DNA of 64,000 nucleotides from Pelobates cultripes (GCA_933207985.1 OW240916.1:79748567-79812566); one strand, 5' to 3'; positions 34,165 to 45,909 are shown, numbered from the stretch's first letter. A program made the numbers and translations. The notes: generated by a model not told the origin, from the sequence alone.

Positions 34165-34835
34165 TTCTGAGCGGCGGCCCTAAATAGCAATAAGGGGAGG
34201 GACCTACTGCACGGCGGGTGGGGGCACTACATAACAATGAGGGAGGACCTATTGTCCTCCCCCCCAGCCCCCACCCCTGAGCGGTGGGTGGGGGCCCTAA
34301 ATTTATAATAAGGGGGGACCTATTGTCCTCCCCCTGGCCCCCACCCCTGAGCGGTGGGTGGGGGCCCTAAATTTAGAATAAGGGGGGGACCTACTGTCCT
34401 CCCCCCGCCCCCCTATCCCTGCGTGACGGGTGGGGCCCTACATAACAATGAGGGGGGGCCCTAAATATCAATAAGGGGAGGGACCTATTGTCCTCACCCC
34501 AGGCCCCCGTCCCTGCACGGCGGGTGGGGGCACTACATAACAATGAAGGGGGACCTACTGTCCTCCCCACCCGGCCCCCACCCCTGAGCGGTGGGTGGGG
34601 CCCCTAAATTTAGAATAAGGAGGGGACCTATTGTCCTCCCCCCGGCCCCCACCCCTGAGCGGTGGGTGGGGCCCCTAAATTTAGAATAAGGAGGGGACCT
34701 ATTGTCCTCCCCCCGGCCCCCACCCCTGAGTGGTGGATGGGGGCCCTAAATTTAGAATAAGGGGGGACCTATTGTCCTCCCCCTGGCCCCCACCCCTGGG
34801 CGGTGGGAGGGGGCCCTAAATAAAAATGTAACCCC
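34165..34835. repeat. G/C-rich tandem array, second locus
   Basis: Same family of units as 16265-17012 (GGGACCTACTGTCCTCCCC, CCCCCACCCCTGAGCGGTGG), about nine to ten diverged copies. TAAATTTAGAATAAGG linkers replace AATAAAACAATAAGG. Followed by the same CCCCTACCTACCCCCCTCA boundary as at 17090. Confidence 0.85.
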
Positions 34836-35244
34836 CCTCCCCGTCACCCCCCTCCATCCACAAAATAACCCCTACCTACCCCCCTCATCCTAAAAATAAT
34901 GAGGGGGAACCTTATCTAAATACCTGTAAAAAAAACCTTACCATTTGATGTCTTCTTTCTTCTAAACTCTTCTTTTTTCAGCCCCCAAAAAGGTCAAATA
35001 AAAATCCATCATAACCAACGCACTTTAAAAAAAACAACAAAAAGAAAACGAGCGCAAAAAATAAAAATCAATTTTCACCCATGGAGGGCTCCGCGCAGAC
35101 TGAGCTCTGCAGGGTGGGGGAAGGCTTATAAAGCCTTGCCCCCCCTGCAATTAGGCTCAGAGCACTCTGATTGGTGGGTTTAAGCCATCCAATCAGAGTG
35201 CTCTGACAGGTAAATGAAGAGACTGACAGGTAAGTCTCTACATA

Positions 35245-36527
35245 ATAATAATAAAAGGTTAAACATCACTAAAGTTGAGCGGACACTTGGATGTTCGGGT
35301 TCGGTGGGTTTGGCCGAACTTCGAAAAAAAGTCTGGGTTCGGGATCGAACTTGACCCCGAATTTGAACCCGAACCCGATGGTCAATGGGCACTCGAACTT
35401 TTGGGCACTAAAATGCCTCTAAAAAAGTCCTGGAAAGGGCTAGAGGGCTGCAAAAGGAAGGAAAATGGGGGTAAGAGTAGGACAAGTGCCCTGCAAACAA
35501 ATGTGGATAGGGAAATCACTTAAAATAACTTAACATAACATAAAATAAGCAGCCGCTTAGTAGAGAACTCCCTAATTTCCACGGTATTAGGGAGCTATCT
35601 ACTAAAAGGCTGAAAGACCTAAATTGGTATTTCAGCCACATGTACTAATACTAAGTAAAAATTACTTAGTATTAGTAAATTCAGCCCCTACTCGCTATAC
35701 CACCAGTGGCTGCTCACTGTAAAAAAAAAATAAACTAATGGGTGTAAAATGACACAGAGCACTCTGATTGGTTAGCTTAAAATCCAGCCAATCAGAGTGC
35801 GCTGTGTCATTTTACACAGCATGGGAAAGTTCTTTGAAATTTTCCCACGCTGTGTAATTTGACTCATAACTCTCTGATTGGTTACTTTCAATCCACCAAT
35901 CAGAGTGAGTCAAATTACACAGCTTGGGAAAATTCCAAAGAACTTTCCCACGCTGTGTAAAATTACACAGAGCACTCTGATTGGTGGATTTCAAGCTAAC
36001 CAATCAGAGTGCTCTGTGTCATTTTACACCCATTAGTTTATTTTTTTTTTTACAGTGAGCAGCCACTGGTGGTATAGCGAGTAGGGGCTGAATTTACTAA
36101 TACTAAGTAATTTTTACTTAGTATTAGTACATGTGGCTGAAATACCAATTTAGGTCTTTCAGCCTTTTAGTAGATAGCTCCCTAATACCGTGGAAATTAG
36201 GGAGTTCTCTACTAAGCGGCTGCTTATTTTATGTTATGTTAAGTTATTTTAAGTGATTTCCCTATCCACATTTGTTTGCAGGGCACTTGTCCTACTCTTA
36301 CCCCCATTTTCCTTCCTTTTGCAGCCCTCTAGCCCTTTCCAGGACTTTTTTAGAGGCATTTTAGTGCCCAAAAGTTCGAGTGCCCATTGACCATCGGGTT
36401 CGGGTTCAAATTCGGGGTCAAGTTCGATCCCGAACCCAGACTTTTTTTCGAAGTTCGGCCAAACCCACCGAACCCGAACATCCAAGTGTCCGCTCAACTT
36501 TAGTGATGTTTAACCTTTTATTATTAT
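35245..36527. repeat. 1.28-kb foldback (inverted repeat, arms about 640 bp)
   Basis: Position x pairs with 71772 minus x, with the centre near 35886. The outer ends carry GGTTAAACATCACTAAAGTT and its complement, then a GGTTCGGTGGGTTTGGCCGAAC block. The inner part contains hairpin modules shared with 18384-18600 and 17337-17835. The two 82-codon open frames at 35275-35523 and 36249-36497 are mirror images, not genes. Confidence 0.9.
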
Positions 36528-36699
36528 TTTATTGATAAATAGTAATATGAGGCTCCTTGAATTTCATATGACTGAGTGATCAAATTGAAAAAGAAAAAAA
36601 TAAATAAAACAGTTTAGTGCATTCTGAGAAAAAAAGCACTGGTGAGTTCTGCAACACAAAAAAAGCCTAGATGTCTACACAAAACAACAGTGGTGGATT

Positions 36700-37262
36700 A
36701 TCATAGAATTCTTTATAGTTTTTCTTGATGATGTGACAAAAGACAGAAGTAGCTGGATGAATTCTGAAATGCATATGGATATATTGACTGCTCATATTGA
36801 GCAGAATTCAGCAAAGCTGATTGGACCCAAAACATATTATGAAAGCAACCTGGGAGTTTTTGAGGCAAAGAAGTGGGATATTCTGCAATGGTCGAGTCAA
36901 TCCCCTGATCTAAACCTGATTAAGCGTGAAGACAGCTGCAGTAAAGGCCTGGCAAAGAATTATAAAAGATTTTGGTGATGTCTTTGCATTCTAGACTTCA
37001 AGCATTTATTGCCTGCAAAGGATTCTTGACAAAGTATTACACATTTAAATTTTATTTATGATTGTGTTAATTTGTCCAATTACATATGAGCCCTTGAAAT
37101 AAGGGGACTGTGTATAAAAATGGTTGCAATTCCTAAATGTTTCATATGGTATTTTTGTTCAACTCCATGAATTAAAGCTGAAAGTCCTCACTTCAATTAC
37201 ATCTCAGTTGTTTCATTTCAAATCCATTGTGGTGGCATACAGAGTCAAAATTATGACAAATA
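36700..37262 (+). pseudogene. Tc1/mariner transposase C-terminal relic
   Basis: 36733-36978 encodes the end of a Tc1-type DDE domain with QWSSQSPDLNLI. The residue after Ile, normally the catalytic Glu of the SPDLNPIE motif, is Lys here. Further transposase-like sequence follows to about 37030. A 3' region (37100-37262, TTTTTGTTCAACTCCATGAA and AATCCATTGTGGTGGCATAC) resembles the Tc1 end. The N-terminus and first two Asp residues are not found. Inactive. Confidence 0.8.
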
Positions 37263-37731
37263 TATTAGATAGACATACTTAACCCCTTCGCGACCGTGGA
37301 CGGTTCGGGATCGTCATCGGAAAAATCCCCTTGAGGATCGTTGAAGGTCCTGAACCGTCATAACGGTAAGATGTACTTACCAGATCGCCTCGTTCAGCGA
37401 TCGGCGCTGCTCCTGGTGTGGGGAGACAGCCTGCAGCCCAGACAGAATTAGGACCCCGGGGGCCATGTGATCGCTCAACAGAGAGGTCACATGGCCACAA
37501 TAGCTGTCTAAGTGTCTGCCTGTAGGGCACTGTCTGTGCTGACAGGCAGTCTCCCTGCATGTGTAAAATGGAAAAAAATATATGATATATAGATATACCG
37601 GTATATTATCATATATATAATATAATACTAAGTGTATTTTTATATTAATATATACACATATATTAATATAAAAATACACTTATAATTAAATTACACAAGT
37701 ATATATATATAATATATATATAATAACTATA

Positions 37732-39047
37732 TGTAACGGACCGTTTTGCCCAAAAGAGGTTAAAAACCGTTTAGGCGATATTCCCCTTTTTCAGCTGCAC
37801 CGACAGCTACTGCAAGCACCAATCTCCTGAACTGCAAACCCACGAATTCACCAACTCCCGAACTGCAACCAAGGGAATACTCGAGACTCCCGAACTGGAG
37901 ACACACGAATAGCTGCTAGCAGACGAACAGGAAAAGCCCCCAAGCGGCTTACAATCCTGGCAATCAGTCTCTAACAGCATACAGTAAATCCTCCCCCAAT
38001 AATGAGACGACACTTCACTTTGAGGGTTAAGCAGGAACTCAAGATTTATTCATACAACCTCCTTTTAAGACATTCTCCCATGCAAGGGAGGGATCCACAA
38101 CAATTAGTACCCCAGCCAATAATGTACCAGTTACCTCCCACACATCTCCTCCCCTTAGTGTGACACATAATCCCATTAGTCCAGACACAAATTCCCTGGG
38201 ATACTGGATGTACCCCTAAACATAGGGTTACCCCTTTAAATGTTACATCCCCTGGTAGCCCTGATCCGGGTGAGACACATATCCAAAAATCACCCAGATC
38301 GGACCAGGGGTTCGGGAGTTATGGAGGGTTAAAGTTTTGACGACTGCATAGCAAAAGTATCCGAAAATAGTTCCATGTATTTTGGCGCTGCAGTTGGTCA
38401 CAGAAAAGGGAATGAAACACACGAATTGCCTGGGTTATAGAGCCTGGGGAGGGTTTAAACGAATTCCCTTGTTCGTGGGGTTCTTTCTACCGAACGGCGG
38501 GTCATTCGGTAGTTTCCACACGAATTCATGGAAGTCTGGAGGTCTCAGCGGTGTTTGCCTAGTCGAGTGTCCGATTTTAGTTCCAGACACTCGACGGCAA
38601 AACACCGCTGTTCGGGAGTTTAAGATGGCCGCCGCCACGCATTCGTTTCCCGAATGGCGGCCACCCAGAGGACAAAGAACACATTACATAGATTGCCAAT
38701 TACCCGTTTGGGGGGTCTGGTTGTTCAGTAGTTTCACCCAATATAATGAATGGAGTGATTCTACCGAACAATCAGACAAATGCTGCATACACATAACACC
38801 GTTTACCGAACACATAATATTAAATACAGCCTGAATGCAATCTGCTACACAGTCTTAAAGGGCATTGTTCCTAACAGTCATAATATGTCCATGGATGGCC
38901 CTTAAAGGGCCAGTAGCAGCAATATAAAATACCACATGCCCAAATATTGCATTCAAAAGTACAAATTCACAAGGGGCCATAGTCAGCAGGTAGGAGGCGG
39001 GCAGCCAGGCCTCTCCAATGTCCAGTGGCGAGGCAGCTTTCGCCACA
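37732..39047 (-). mobile_element. solo LTR, 1316 bp, with 5-bp target duplication CTATA
   Basis: On the plus strand it runs TGTAACGGACCG...TTTCGCCACA, bounded by CTATA at 37727-37731 and 39048-39052. It interrupts sequence continuous in the related element at 50211-52331. The minus strand is the likely sense: it begins TGTGGCGAAAGC and has an AATAAA near 38044. TG...CA ends and a 5-bp duplication fit an LTR retrotransposon left by LTR-LTR recombination. It contains the hairpin at 38546-38610 and many CGAAC/CGAAT motifs. Open frames inside (38382-38834 and others) are not recognised. Confidence 0.8.
38546..38610. repeat. large hairpin in the LTR
   Basis: CAGCGGTGTTTGCC pairs with GGCAAAACACCGCTG, with an inner stem TCGAGTGTC/GACACTCGA and loop CGATTTTAGTTCCA. 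The loop complement occurs in the loop of the hairpin at 29394-29465. Confidence 0.75.
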
Positions 39048-39050
39048 CTA

Positions 39051-39082
<32 letters not shown>

Positions 39083-39219
39083 TATTATAAAATACAAATA
39101 AGTAAATTAAAATAAATTAAAAAACGCAAAAATAATAATAAAAAATATATATCTATATGAAATTTTATTCTAACTGTATTTTGGTATTAATATATATATA
39201 TTTATATAAAAATACACTT

Positions 39220-39382
39220 AGAATGAAATTGTATATATATATCTATGTATTTATAAATAAAAATAATACGAAATATACATATGTCAAAACATTTAAATAT
39301 ATAGAATGAAATTGTATATATATATCTATGTATATATAAATAAAAATAATACGAAATATACATGTCAAAACATTTAAATATA
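39220..39382. repeat. tandem duplication, about 78 bp, two copies
   Basis: GAATGAAATTGTATATATAT...AAACATTTAAATATAT occurs twice. The single-copy equivalent is in 50920-50980. Confidence 0.7.
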
Positions 39383-39729
39383 TAAAGGGAATCAACACAG
39401 TAAAGGAGGAGACTATATTTAAAAGAAGAAAAACTACCACAACAAGAGGACATAGTCTTAAATTAGAGGGACAAAGGTTTAAAAATAATATCAGGAAGTA
39501 TTACTTTACTGAGAGGGTAGTGGATGCATGGAATAGCCTTCCAGCTGAAGTGGTAGAGGTTAACACAGTAAAGGAGTTTAAGCATGCGTGGGATAGGCAT
39601 AAGGCTATCCTAACTATAAGATAAGGCCAGGGACTAATGAAAGTATTTAGAAAATTGGGCAGACTAGATGGGCCGAATGGTTCTTATCTGCCGTCACATT
39701 CTATGTTTCTATGTTTCTATGTTTCTATG
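39383..39729 (+). pseudogene. LINE ORF2 C-terminus with TTTCTATG tail
   Basis: Reads RGHSLKLEGQRFKNN, YYFTERVVDAWNSLPAEVV and TVKEFKHAWD in frame, a typical C-terminal end of a CR1-group/Rex-like LINE. TAAGGCCAGGGACTAATGAA, CAGACTAGATGGGCCGAATG and four TTTCTATG units follow. Same 3' end as at 27900-27975 and 32700-32810. 5' truncated, no RT. Confidence 0.8.
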
Positions 39730-41078
39730 TCCATATATAAAGTTATATAAATAATTATATAAATATACATGCAGTCTTCAAATATATAAATATGCATATA
39801 TATTTAAATTCTAAGTGCGTATTTATGTAATATTTTTACATAATTAAGTAATTTTATTGATTGCAATTTGTGGGACCTGCCTGACAACAAAGGCTAAAAG
39901 TCCAGAGAATTTAATTTGCTAGTACTGTATTTAACCCTGTAACTTTCTATGACAGCCTAAAACCTGTACATGGGGGTTACTGTTTTACTCGGGAGACTTT
40001 GCTGAACACAAATATTAGTGATTCAAAACAGTAAAACATATCACAGCGATGATATTGTCAGTGAAAGTGACTTTTTTTGCATTTTTCACACGCAAACAGC
40101 ACTTTTACTGATGATATAATTGCTGTGATATGTTTTACTGTTTTGAAACAGTAATATTTGTGTTCAGCAAAGTCTCCCGAGTATAACAGTACCCCCCATG
40201 TACAGGTTTTATAGCGTTTTTGAAAGTTACAGGGTCAAATATTTTTACATTGAAAATTGCCTGGTTGGTTACGTTGCTTTTGAGAGCGCATAGTAGCCAA
40301 GGAATGAGAATTATCCCATGATGGCATACCATTTGCAAAAAAAGACAACCCAATATATTGCAAATGGGGTATGTCCAGTCTTTGTTAGTAGCCACTTAGT
40401 CACAAACACTGGCTAAAATTAGCATTCAATTTAGTTTTTTACTTTTTTCACACACAAACAAATATGAACGCTAACTTTAGCCAGTATTTGTGACTAAGTG
40501 GCTACTAAAAAAGACTGCACATACCCCATATTGAATACCCTGGGTTGTCTACTTTAAAAAAATATGTACATGTGGGGTGTGATTCAGAGATTTATGACAG
40601 ATAATAGTGTTACAATGTCCCTATTAATACATTTTAAAAATATATATTTTGAAACAGCAATTTCCTATTTGTACTTGTAGCCCAATAACTTGCAAAAAAA
40701 AAGCAAAAAAGCACGTAAACACTGGGTGTTTTTAAACACAGGACAAAATTTTGAATCTATTTAGCAGTTTATTTCACTAGCTTTTGTATGTAAGTAAAAG
40801 ATTTTTCAAGCAAAAGTAAAAGAAAACATGTTTTGTTTTTTTTCAATTTTTCACCATATTTTATTATTCTTTTTAAAGTAAATTATATGACATGATACAA
40901 ATAATGGTATGTAAAGAAAGCCCTTTTGGTCCTGAAAAAAACAATATATAACTTGTATGGGGACAGTAAATGAGAGAGAGGAAAATTACAGCAAAACACA
41001 AACACCACAAAAGTGTTACAAGAGCCCTGGTCCTTAATGTACAACATGGCCAAAACAGGCTGGTCCTGAAGGGGTTAA

Positions 41079-41358
41079 TGTTATGTGTTTTGCTTCTCCC
41101 TTTTCATCTGTTTTGCTTTCATCACAAAAATGACTATAAATGCAGTCAAACTCTTAATATGGAATGTTATAAAATCCATTAAAACATTTTTTTTTTTTTT
41201 TTAAAGATTGCATTCTTTTTTTTCTTTTTTTAAATTAACATCAGATCAAAACCATACAGGCAAGTAAATCAACAAGGCTAGAAAATATTTGATACAATTT
41301 TAAAAATGTTTCAATAATGCATACATTGGGGTCAAAAACTGCCCATACACAGATATAT
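41079..41358. other. no gene recognised
   Basis: AT-rich spacer with a poly-T run (41188-41235). Nothing recognised. Confidence 0.5.
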
Positions 41359-41479
41359 AATTGGTACAGTGGCGTACACACAATCCATGGGGCCCAGGTG
41401 GGAAACTGATCCGTGGGGCCCCCTCACCCCCCTCACCCCCCTCTACCCTGACTCTCTCCACCCTTGTCCATGGCCCCCC

Positions 41480-41540
41480 CCCCCGACACATACATACAGA
41501 CCCAAACACATACACACAGACAGACAAACCCCCCTGACAG

Positions 41541-41579
<39 letters not shown>

Positions 41580-41940
41580 GAAACATCCATACACACATGC
41601 AGACACATACACCCAGAGACACACACATTCAGACACATACATACATACAGAGACACAGACAGACACACACACAGTGACACACACACACATACAGAGACAC
41701 ACACAGACATTGACAGACACACACAAAACAGAGACACACACACACATACAGAGACACACACACATACAGAGACACACACACACATACTTACAGATACACA
41801 CACACACACACACATACAGAGACACAGACACATACATACATACACACATACAGAGACACACACATACAGATACACACACACACATACAGACAGACACACA
41901 CACACATACACACATACAAAGACACACATATACACAAAAT
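41480..41940. repeat. CA-rich microsatellite
   Basis: ACACACA mixed with CATACATACA and CAGAGACACA. Long cysteine/valine-rich frames on the minus strand (up to 252 codons) are artefacts of this repeat. Confidence 0.92.
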
Positions 41941-42039
41941 GTTTCCTACCTTTTGTGGCTTTCCCTGGGGTACAGTGGTGGCTCAGCCTGATGGGAGTCA
42001 GAGTTCCCACTCTGACTCCCTCCTCCTTCCTGCTTCCAC

Positions 42040-42458
42040 TGTGATGGGATTCCAGCATGGTTAAAATTTAGTAGGCCAAAATCTCCATGTGGCATATGTG
42101 TATGTTGTGTCAGTTGGTTAGCTACATGTAGCTAGGATACTGTCATCAGTGTACTGAGCATGTGCAGGAACTGAAATTGCACTTATTTCCTTTGTCTTGG
42201 ATGAGCCATGTGGTTTGACTAGATGTACAAGTCTATATTCTGCTCATTGATTGGTCTGAGGAATATAGGAGGGGTTATACTGTATGGGAGGAGATATGCA
42301 GTTAACAAAAGTCCCAAGCCACAAGTATATGTCTCTCAGAATGTTGGAACAGGAGTTCATCTGAGACCCGATCGGTAATGTGAATAAAGGCCTGTTACTT
42401 CCTGAAGACCTGTGTCCAATATTTCTGTGTTTGGCTTCTGCATGCTTACACTGCAACA
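42040..42458 (+). repeat. ERV 5' LTR (419 bp)
   Basis: Begins TGTGATGGGATTCC and ends TTACACTGCAACA. AATAAA at 42383-42388 marks the R region. ATTGGTC around 42250 is a CCAAT-box complement, with a TATACTGTATG sequence about 30 bases downstream as a possible core promoter. Confidence 0.92.
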
Positions 42459-42462
42459 TTTC

Positions 42463-42482
42463 TGGTGCAATTGGGCCGGGAA
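42463..42482 (+). other. ERV primer binding site, tRNA-Gly-like with two extra bases
   Basis: TGGTGCAATTGGGCCGGG lies four bases after the LTR. It resembles the complement of the tRNA-Gly 3' end but has an extra A and an extra G. Either a different tRNA primes or the site is altered. Confidence 0.55.
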
Positions 42483-44060
42483 CCTCATCGCACGGAAGCT
42501 GGCACAGAGATTTGAGACGGTAAACTTTTACCAAACCTTCTACGCTACAATCCTGGACTTCTACTGCGTGGACCTCCTTTCGTCTCGGCGCCACTGGCCT
42601 TTTGTCCAGGAGATCATCGGCTTCTGCGCAGTGAGTCCCGGATTGTTCCGTCTATGAGTGAACCCAGGTCCAGTAATTAACAGGTGAGATTGATACCGTT
42701 AGAGCGGTAGACCCACAAGGGGTTTTATATTTGGAACCGGTTATTGGTATTGGCCCCTTCAATAGAAGGAAGAAGTGAAAGCGCAACACTTATCTGGAAA
42801 TTAGACGCTCTGTAGTCAGCCCGTCTAATATAGGTGGTTTGGGTCAGACTGAGTTCTGGTGTAAATAGCTCATGTCGGACACCGGTGTCCTGTCTTGACT
42901 AGCGTATCTAGGGTGTAAATTTTGTTCGCTAGGTCGGGGGGACCGGGAGACTAGCATACTCTGTTGTATATTATAGTTTGCTAGATTTCACCCTATCTTA
43001 ACTAAGTGTGCTCTGTTGTAAATCCAGCCACTAGCTTATTGATAGTTTAATAGACTAGCTGGGTACTGTGTAAATTCTGCCCTCTAGTTCGCTATACGTG
43101 GTGTCTGGGCAGCGAAGAACTTATCGAATCTCTGGTGTATAAATAGATCGAAAGCTCTCGAGGTGCTGGCCAGTTAGAATAGTTGGGATTATTGTAAATG
43201 TTGTTAAATATATTGTAGTTGGTGAATTGGTTAACTTGTATGTCCTACTAGAAAGTTAGAGCTCTGCTGTCTAGTGGGAGTGTAAATTGTGTGTATAACT
43301 GTAAAATAGCGCACGGTACCATAACTACTGACATGTACCATAACCACTGACATTGTGTAAAAATTACTAACAATTGCTGTTTTATGTTATTTGTATAATA
43401 CCATAACTGTTACTAACTGATCTGTGACTTTAAAACTGTATTATAACCACTTACTAACTGTACCATAACCACTGACTGTAAAGATGAGGTTACTAGAATG
43501 TGATATAGTTGGTTAGTCAAGAGTTGATTTATAGTACGGATAATTGTAGAGATGAATTTGTTGAAATGTTATGTGATCGGTTAGTTTATATGGATTAATA
43601 GCGTGGATAGTTGTATGGTTTGAATAATAGTTACATTGATAAGTGTATAGTCTTTGGTGGGTTTTTGATTTAATTTCGTGTGTGCGACGTCGTGATATTG
43701 TTGAGCATGTGAGGATCCTGTGTGTGTGTTTGGGCCTAGTGACTGCGCAATGTGTTGCTGGTGATAAGGAGATTGGTGTGACTGTTGAAACTGTGTGTAT
43801 ATTTGTACAGCTTTTTGAATCAGACGTTCTGTTGAAATAATCTGATTCACTAGGCTGTTGTCTTGTATGTTTAAAAAAAAAAAAAAAAAGTAGGGAGTAG
43901 CTTGTCCTGGTGGCCGCATGGCCTCCATGTAGCAGTCTTCACTTAAATTTAGTGCAGGGTGTACATGTGGCTGTAACTAGTAGGCTGGAATTCTATGATC
44001 AGTTTCTATAAATTGACTGTTGGAAACTGATTGTTGCCTTGGTGAATTAAACTGTGTCAT
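42483..44060 (+). other. ERV leader region
   Basis: No open reading frame of note. It includes degenerate repeats of ACCATAACCACTGAC (43315-43470), a GTGTGTGT stretch, and a 19-base poly-A (43871-43889). Packaging and splice-donor signals would be expected here but none was identified with confidence. Confidence 0.6.
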
Positions 44061-45464
44061 ATGGGAAACAATGTAGCCACATGGTGGTCAGAACTAAGGA
44101 CTTAATTACAACTGCTTTGGACATCCCCTCCCCCCCTGGCATCTGATTACCAACCCCCCAAACATCCTCCAGAGCCAGATTAGCCACGCCCATTTCTGGC
44201 TGGTATAATCAGTATTTGCACTCCCCCTGCTCTACTGTCCCCGCCTACCCACATACCTATCTGTTCCTGTGTTTCAAACTCTTGTATTTCTGTACTACCC
44301 CTCCCCCTAATCAATGATCAATGGTATCAAATGGTATATTGGTTTTTTTAGTTACTGGATGGGCCCCTCCCAGCTTTGTCCAAAATGTCCCCTTTTACTA
44401 AACTACAAACTGAAATGTTTAATTTACCTTAGAACTAAAGATTTAATCAAGCCTAGCTAGCAGGGTGGACATTGATTAAAATAAGTAATAATAAAATAGG
44501 ACATAATTAATTAAAGTCTATTTGTTTCATTTGACTTTAGGGAGGCACTCTAAGCCACCTACTGGCCATCTTCGGGAGTTACATTGATAATACATTGTTT
44601 ATAACAGATAGATGTAGGATTGCTTACCCTATTTTAATATATTTATTGCTATAAGGTTTTATTTTATGTATAAATATATTAAAAGTTGAGTTTTCTTATT
44701 AGACCCATAAAGATTATTTTGATACAATTACCCTCTGGTGACACCTACTGGTAGGTTTTTGGTTTAACACTTTAAACAAAAAACGTTTTTTCATCCACCA
44801 AATGCTGACTAATAAAATTATCTTACTACTCCTAGACTGGAACCTATTATTGGGCAGCCTTGCCGAAGTCCCATATTAGACACTGCTTGAGTCAAATAGG
44901 TTGTATACTCCCTTTAATCCAGAGGCCCCTGAAAACTTCCGAATGATAGACTCAGCATTTGTCAGCCAGGCCCAAGGTGATAGTAAAAGGAAATTACAGA
45001 AATTAGAGGGATTTGTAGGGATGTCCATAATACAGCTAATGGAGATTGCAAATACAGTATATATGAATAGGGAGATGGAGGAAGAACGTAAAATGAGGAA
45101 AAAGGCAGATATGCTAGCGGTAGCTATCTTAAGTGTAGAAAGACAGGGAAGTGAATAGAGGAGACGAGAATAGGCTGAGCAAGGGACTTTAAGTAGGAAT
45201 TAATGTGCGTATTGTAGAAAGGAGGGACATTGGAAGAGTGAGTGTCCACAGAGAGAGCAGTATGAAGGTGATAGACAAGGAGAGAGAAGGGTACGAGGAG
45301 GTTATAGTGGTAGTTATAGAGGAAGAGGAAGTTTTAGAGGGAATGATGGGAATAGTAGAGGAAGTGTTCAAGGAGACAGATACTATCCACCCACGCAGAG
45401 ACCTAGAGAAAGAGAGGATAGAGATTTTGTGGGTCTGGCTGACACTATCATGGAAGACTATTGA
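44061..45464 (+). pseudogene. gag: ERV gag, decayed
   Basis: The ATG at 44061 begins MGNN, a myristoylation-type start, but a stop follows after 14 codons. Between about 44340 and 44880 the sequence is AT-rich and non-coding with no gag similarity visible. The capsid C-terminal part is open at 44901-45158 (PFNPEAPENFRMIDSAF; a charged EEERKMRKKAD coil). Three in-frame stops follow, all derivable from CAG/CAA by C-to-T change. Then comes a nucleocapsid CCHC knuckle at 45204-45245 (CAYCRKEGHWKSEC) and an Arg/Gly-rich tail to a TGA at 45462. Not functional. Confidence 0.85.
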
Positions 45465-45802
45465 TACCGACTGGGCTCCATCCCACTTGGTCGAGCGAGC
45501 CTATGGTCGATGTAGCAATAGGGGGAAAGAGAAGTTCTTTCATGATCGACACAGGTGCTGAACATTCTGTGGTGACTAAGATGGTGGCTCCGCCTTCGGG
45601 GAAGACTATAACTGTGATAGGAGCTACTGGGAGAAGTGCAGCTAGACCGGTTCTTAAGAGTCGCACTTGTATTCTGGGAGGCCATGTGGTGAAGCATTAG
45701 TTCCTATATATGCCAGAGTGTCCGATTCAACTTTTAGGACGAGATCTATTATCGAAGCTTTAAGCTCAGATAACCTTTTACCTAATGGATTAACATCTCT
45801 GA
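45443..45802 (+). pseudogene. pro: ERV protease remnant
   Basis: Retropepsin domain with the catalytic DTG at 45548-45556 (MIDTGAEHSV) and the flap/GATG region near 45620. A TAG stop at 45698 and a TAA near 45760 interrupt it around the conserved LLGRDLL block (45731-45751). It lies in the -1 frame relative to gag, whereas gamma-type viruses usually reach pro by stop-codon readthrough in frame. This may be a simple indel. Inactive. Confidence 0.8.
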
Positions 45803-45909
45803 AGTTTAAGGGATTACCAGGCATAATGGTGATATCGGTGCCAAGGGAAGAAGAATGACGCTTCTATTCCATAGTGACAAGTGTTAACCCTAAGAGTGAT
45901 GAATCCTTA

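Larger units (their letters stand above)
37283..41074. mobile_element. TTAA-flanked non-autonomous DNA element (piggyBac- or Kolobok-like)
   Basis: TTAA at 37279-37282 and 41075-41078 flank CCCCTTCGCGACCGTGGACG (left) and CTGGTCCTGAAGGGG (right). The same family occurs at 50211-52331. The interior is AT-rich with inverted AATATAAAAATACACTTA hairpins and CACATGGCCACAATAG-type sequence. It has been split by a solo LTR (37732-39047) and a LINE 3' end (39383-39729). No transposase. Confidence 0.7.

Noticed and set aside
35275..36497. Pair of identical 82-codon ORFs as a duplicated gene
   Set aside because: They are the two arms of a foldback and show no protein family features.
38382..38834. 150-codon ORF in the solo LTR
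   Set aside because: Lies within a non-coding LTR and crosses the hairpin; no motif.
41300..42058. 252-codon Cys/Val-rich ORF on the minus strand
   Set aside because: Translation of a CA microsatellite; similar frames occur at 21279-21753 and 22636-22923.
42412..42657. 81-codon ORF in the ERV leader as gag start
   Set aside because: It spans the LTR end and primer site. The MGNN start at 44061, in frame with the capsid fragment, is a better gag start.
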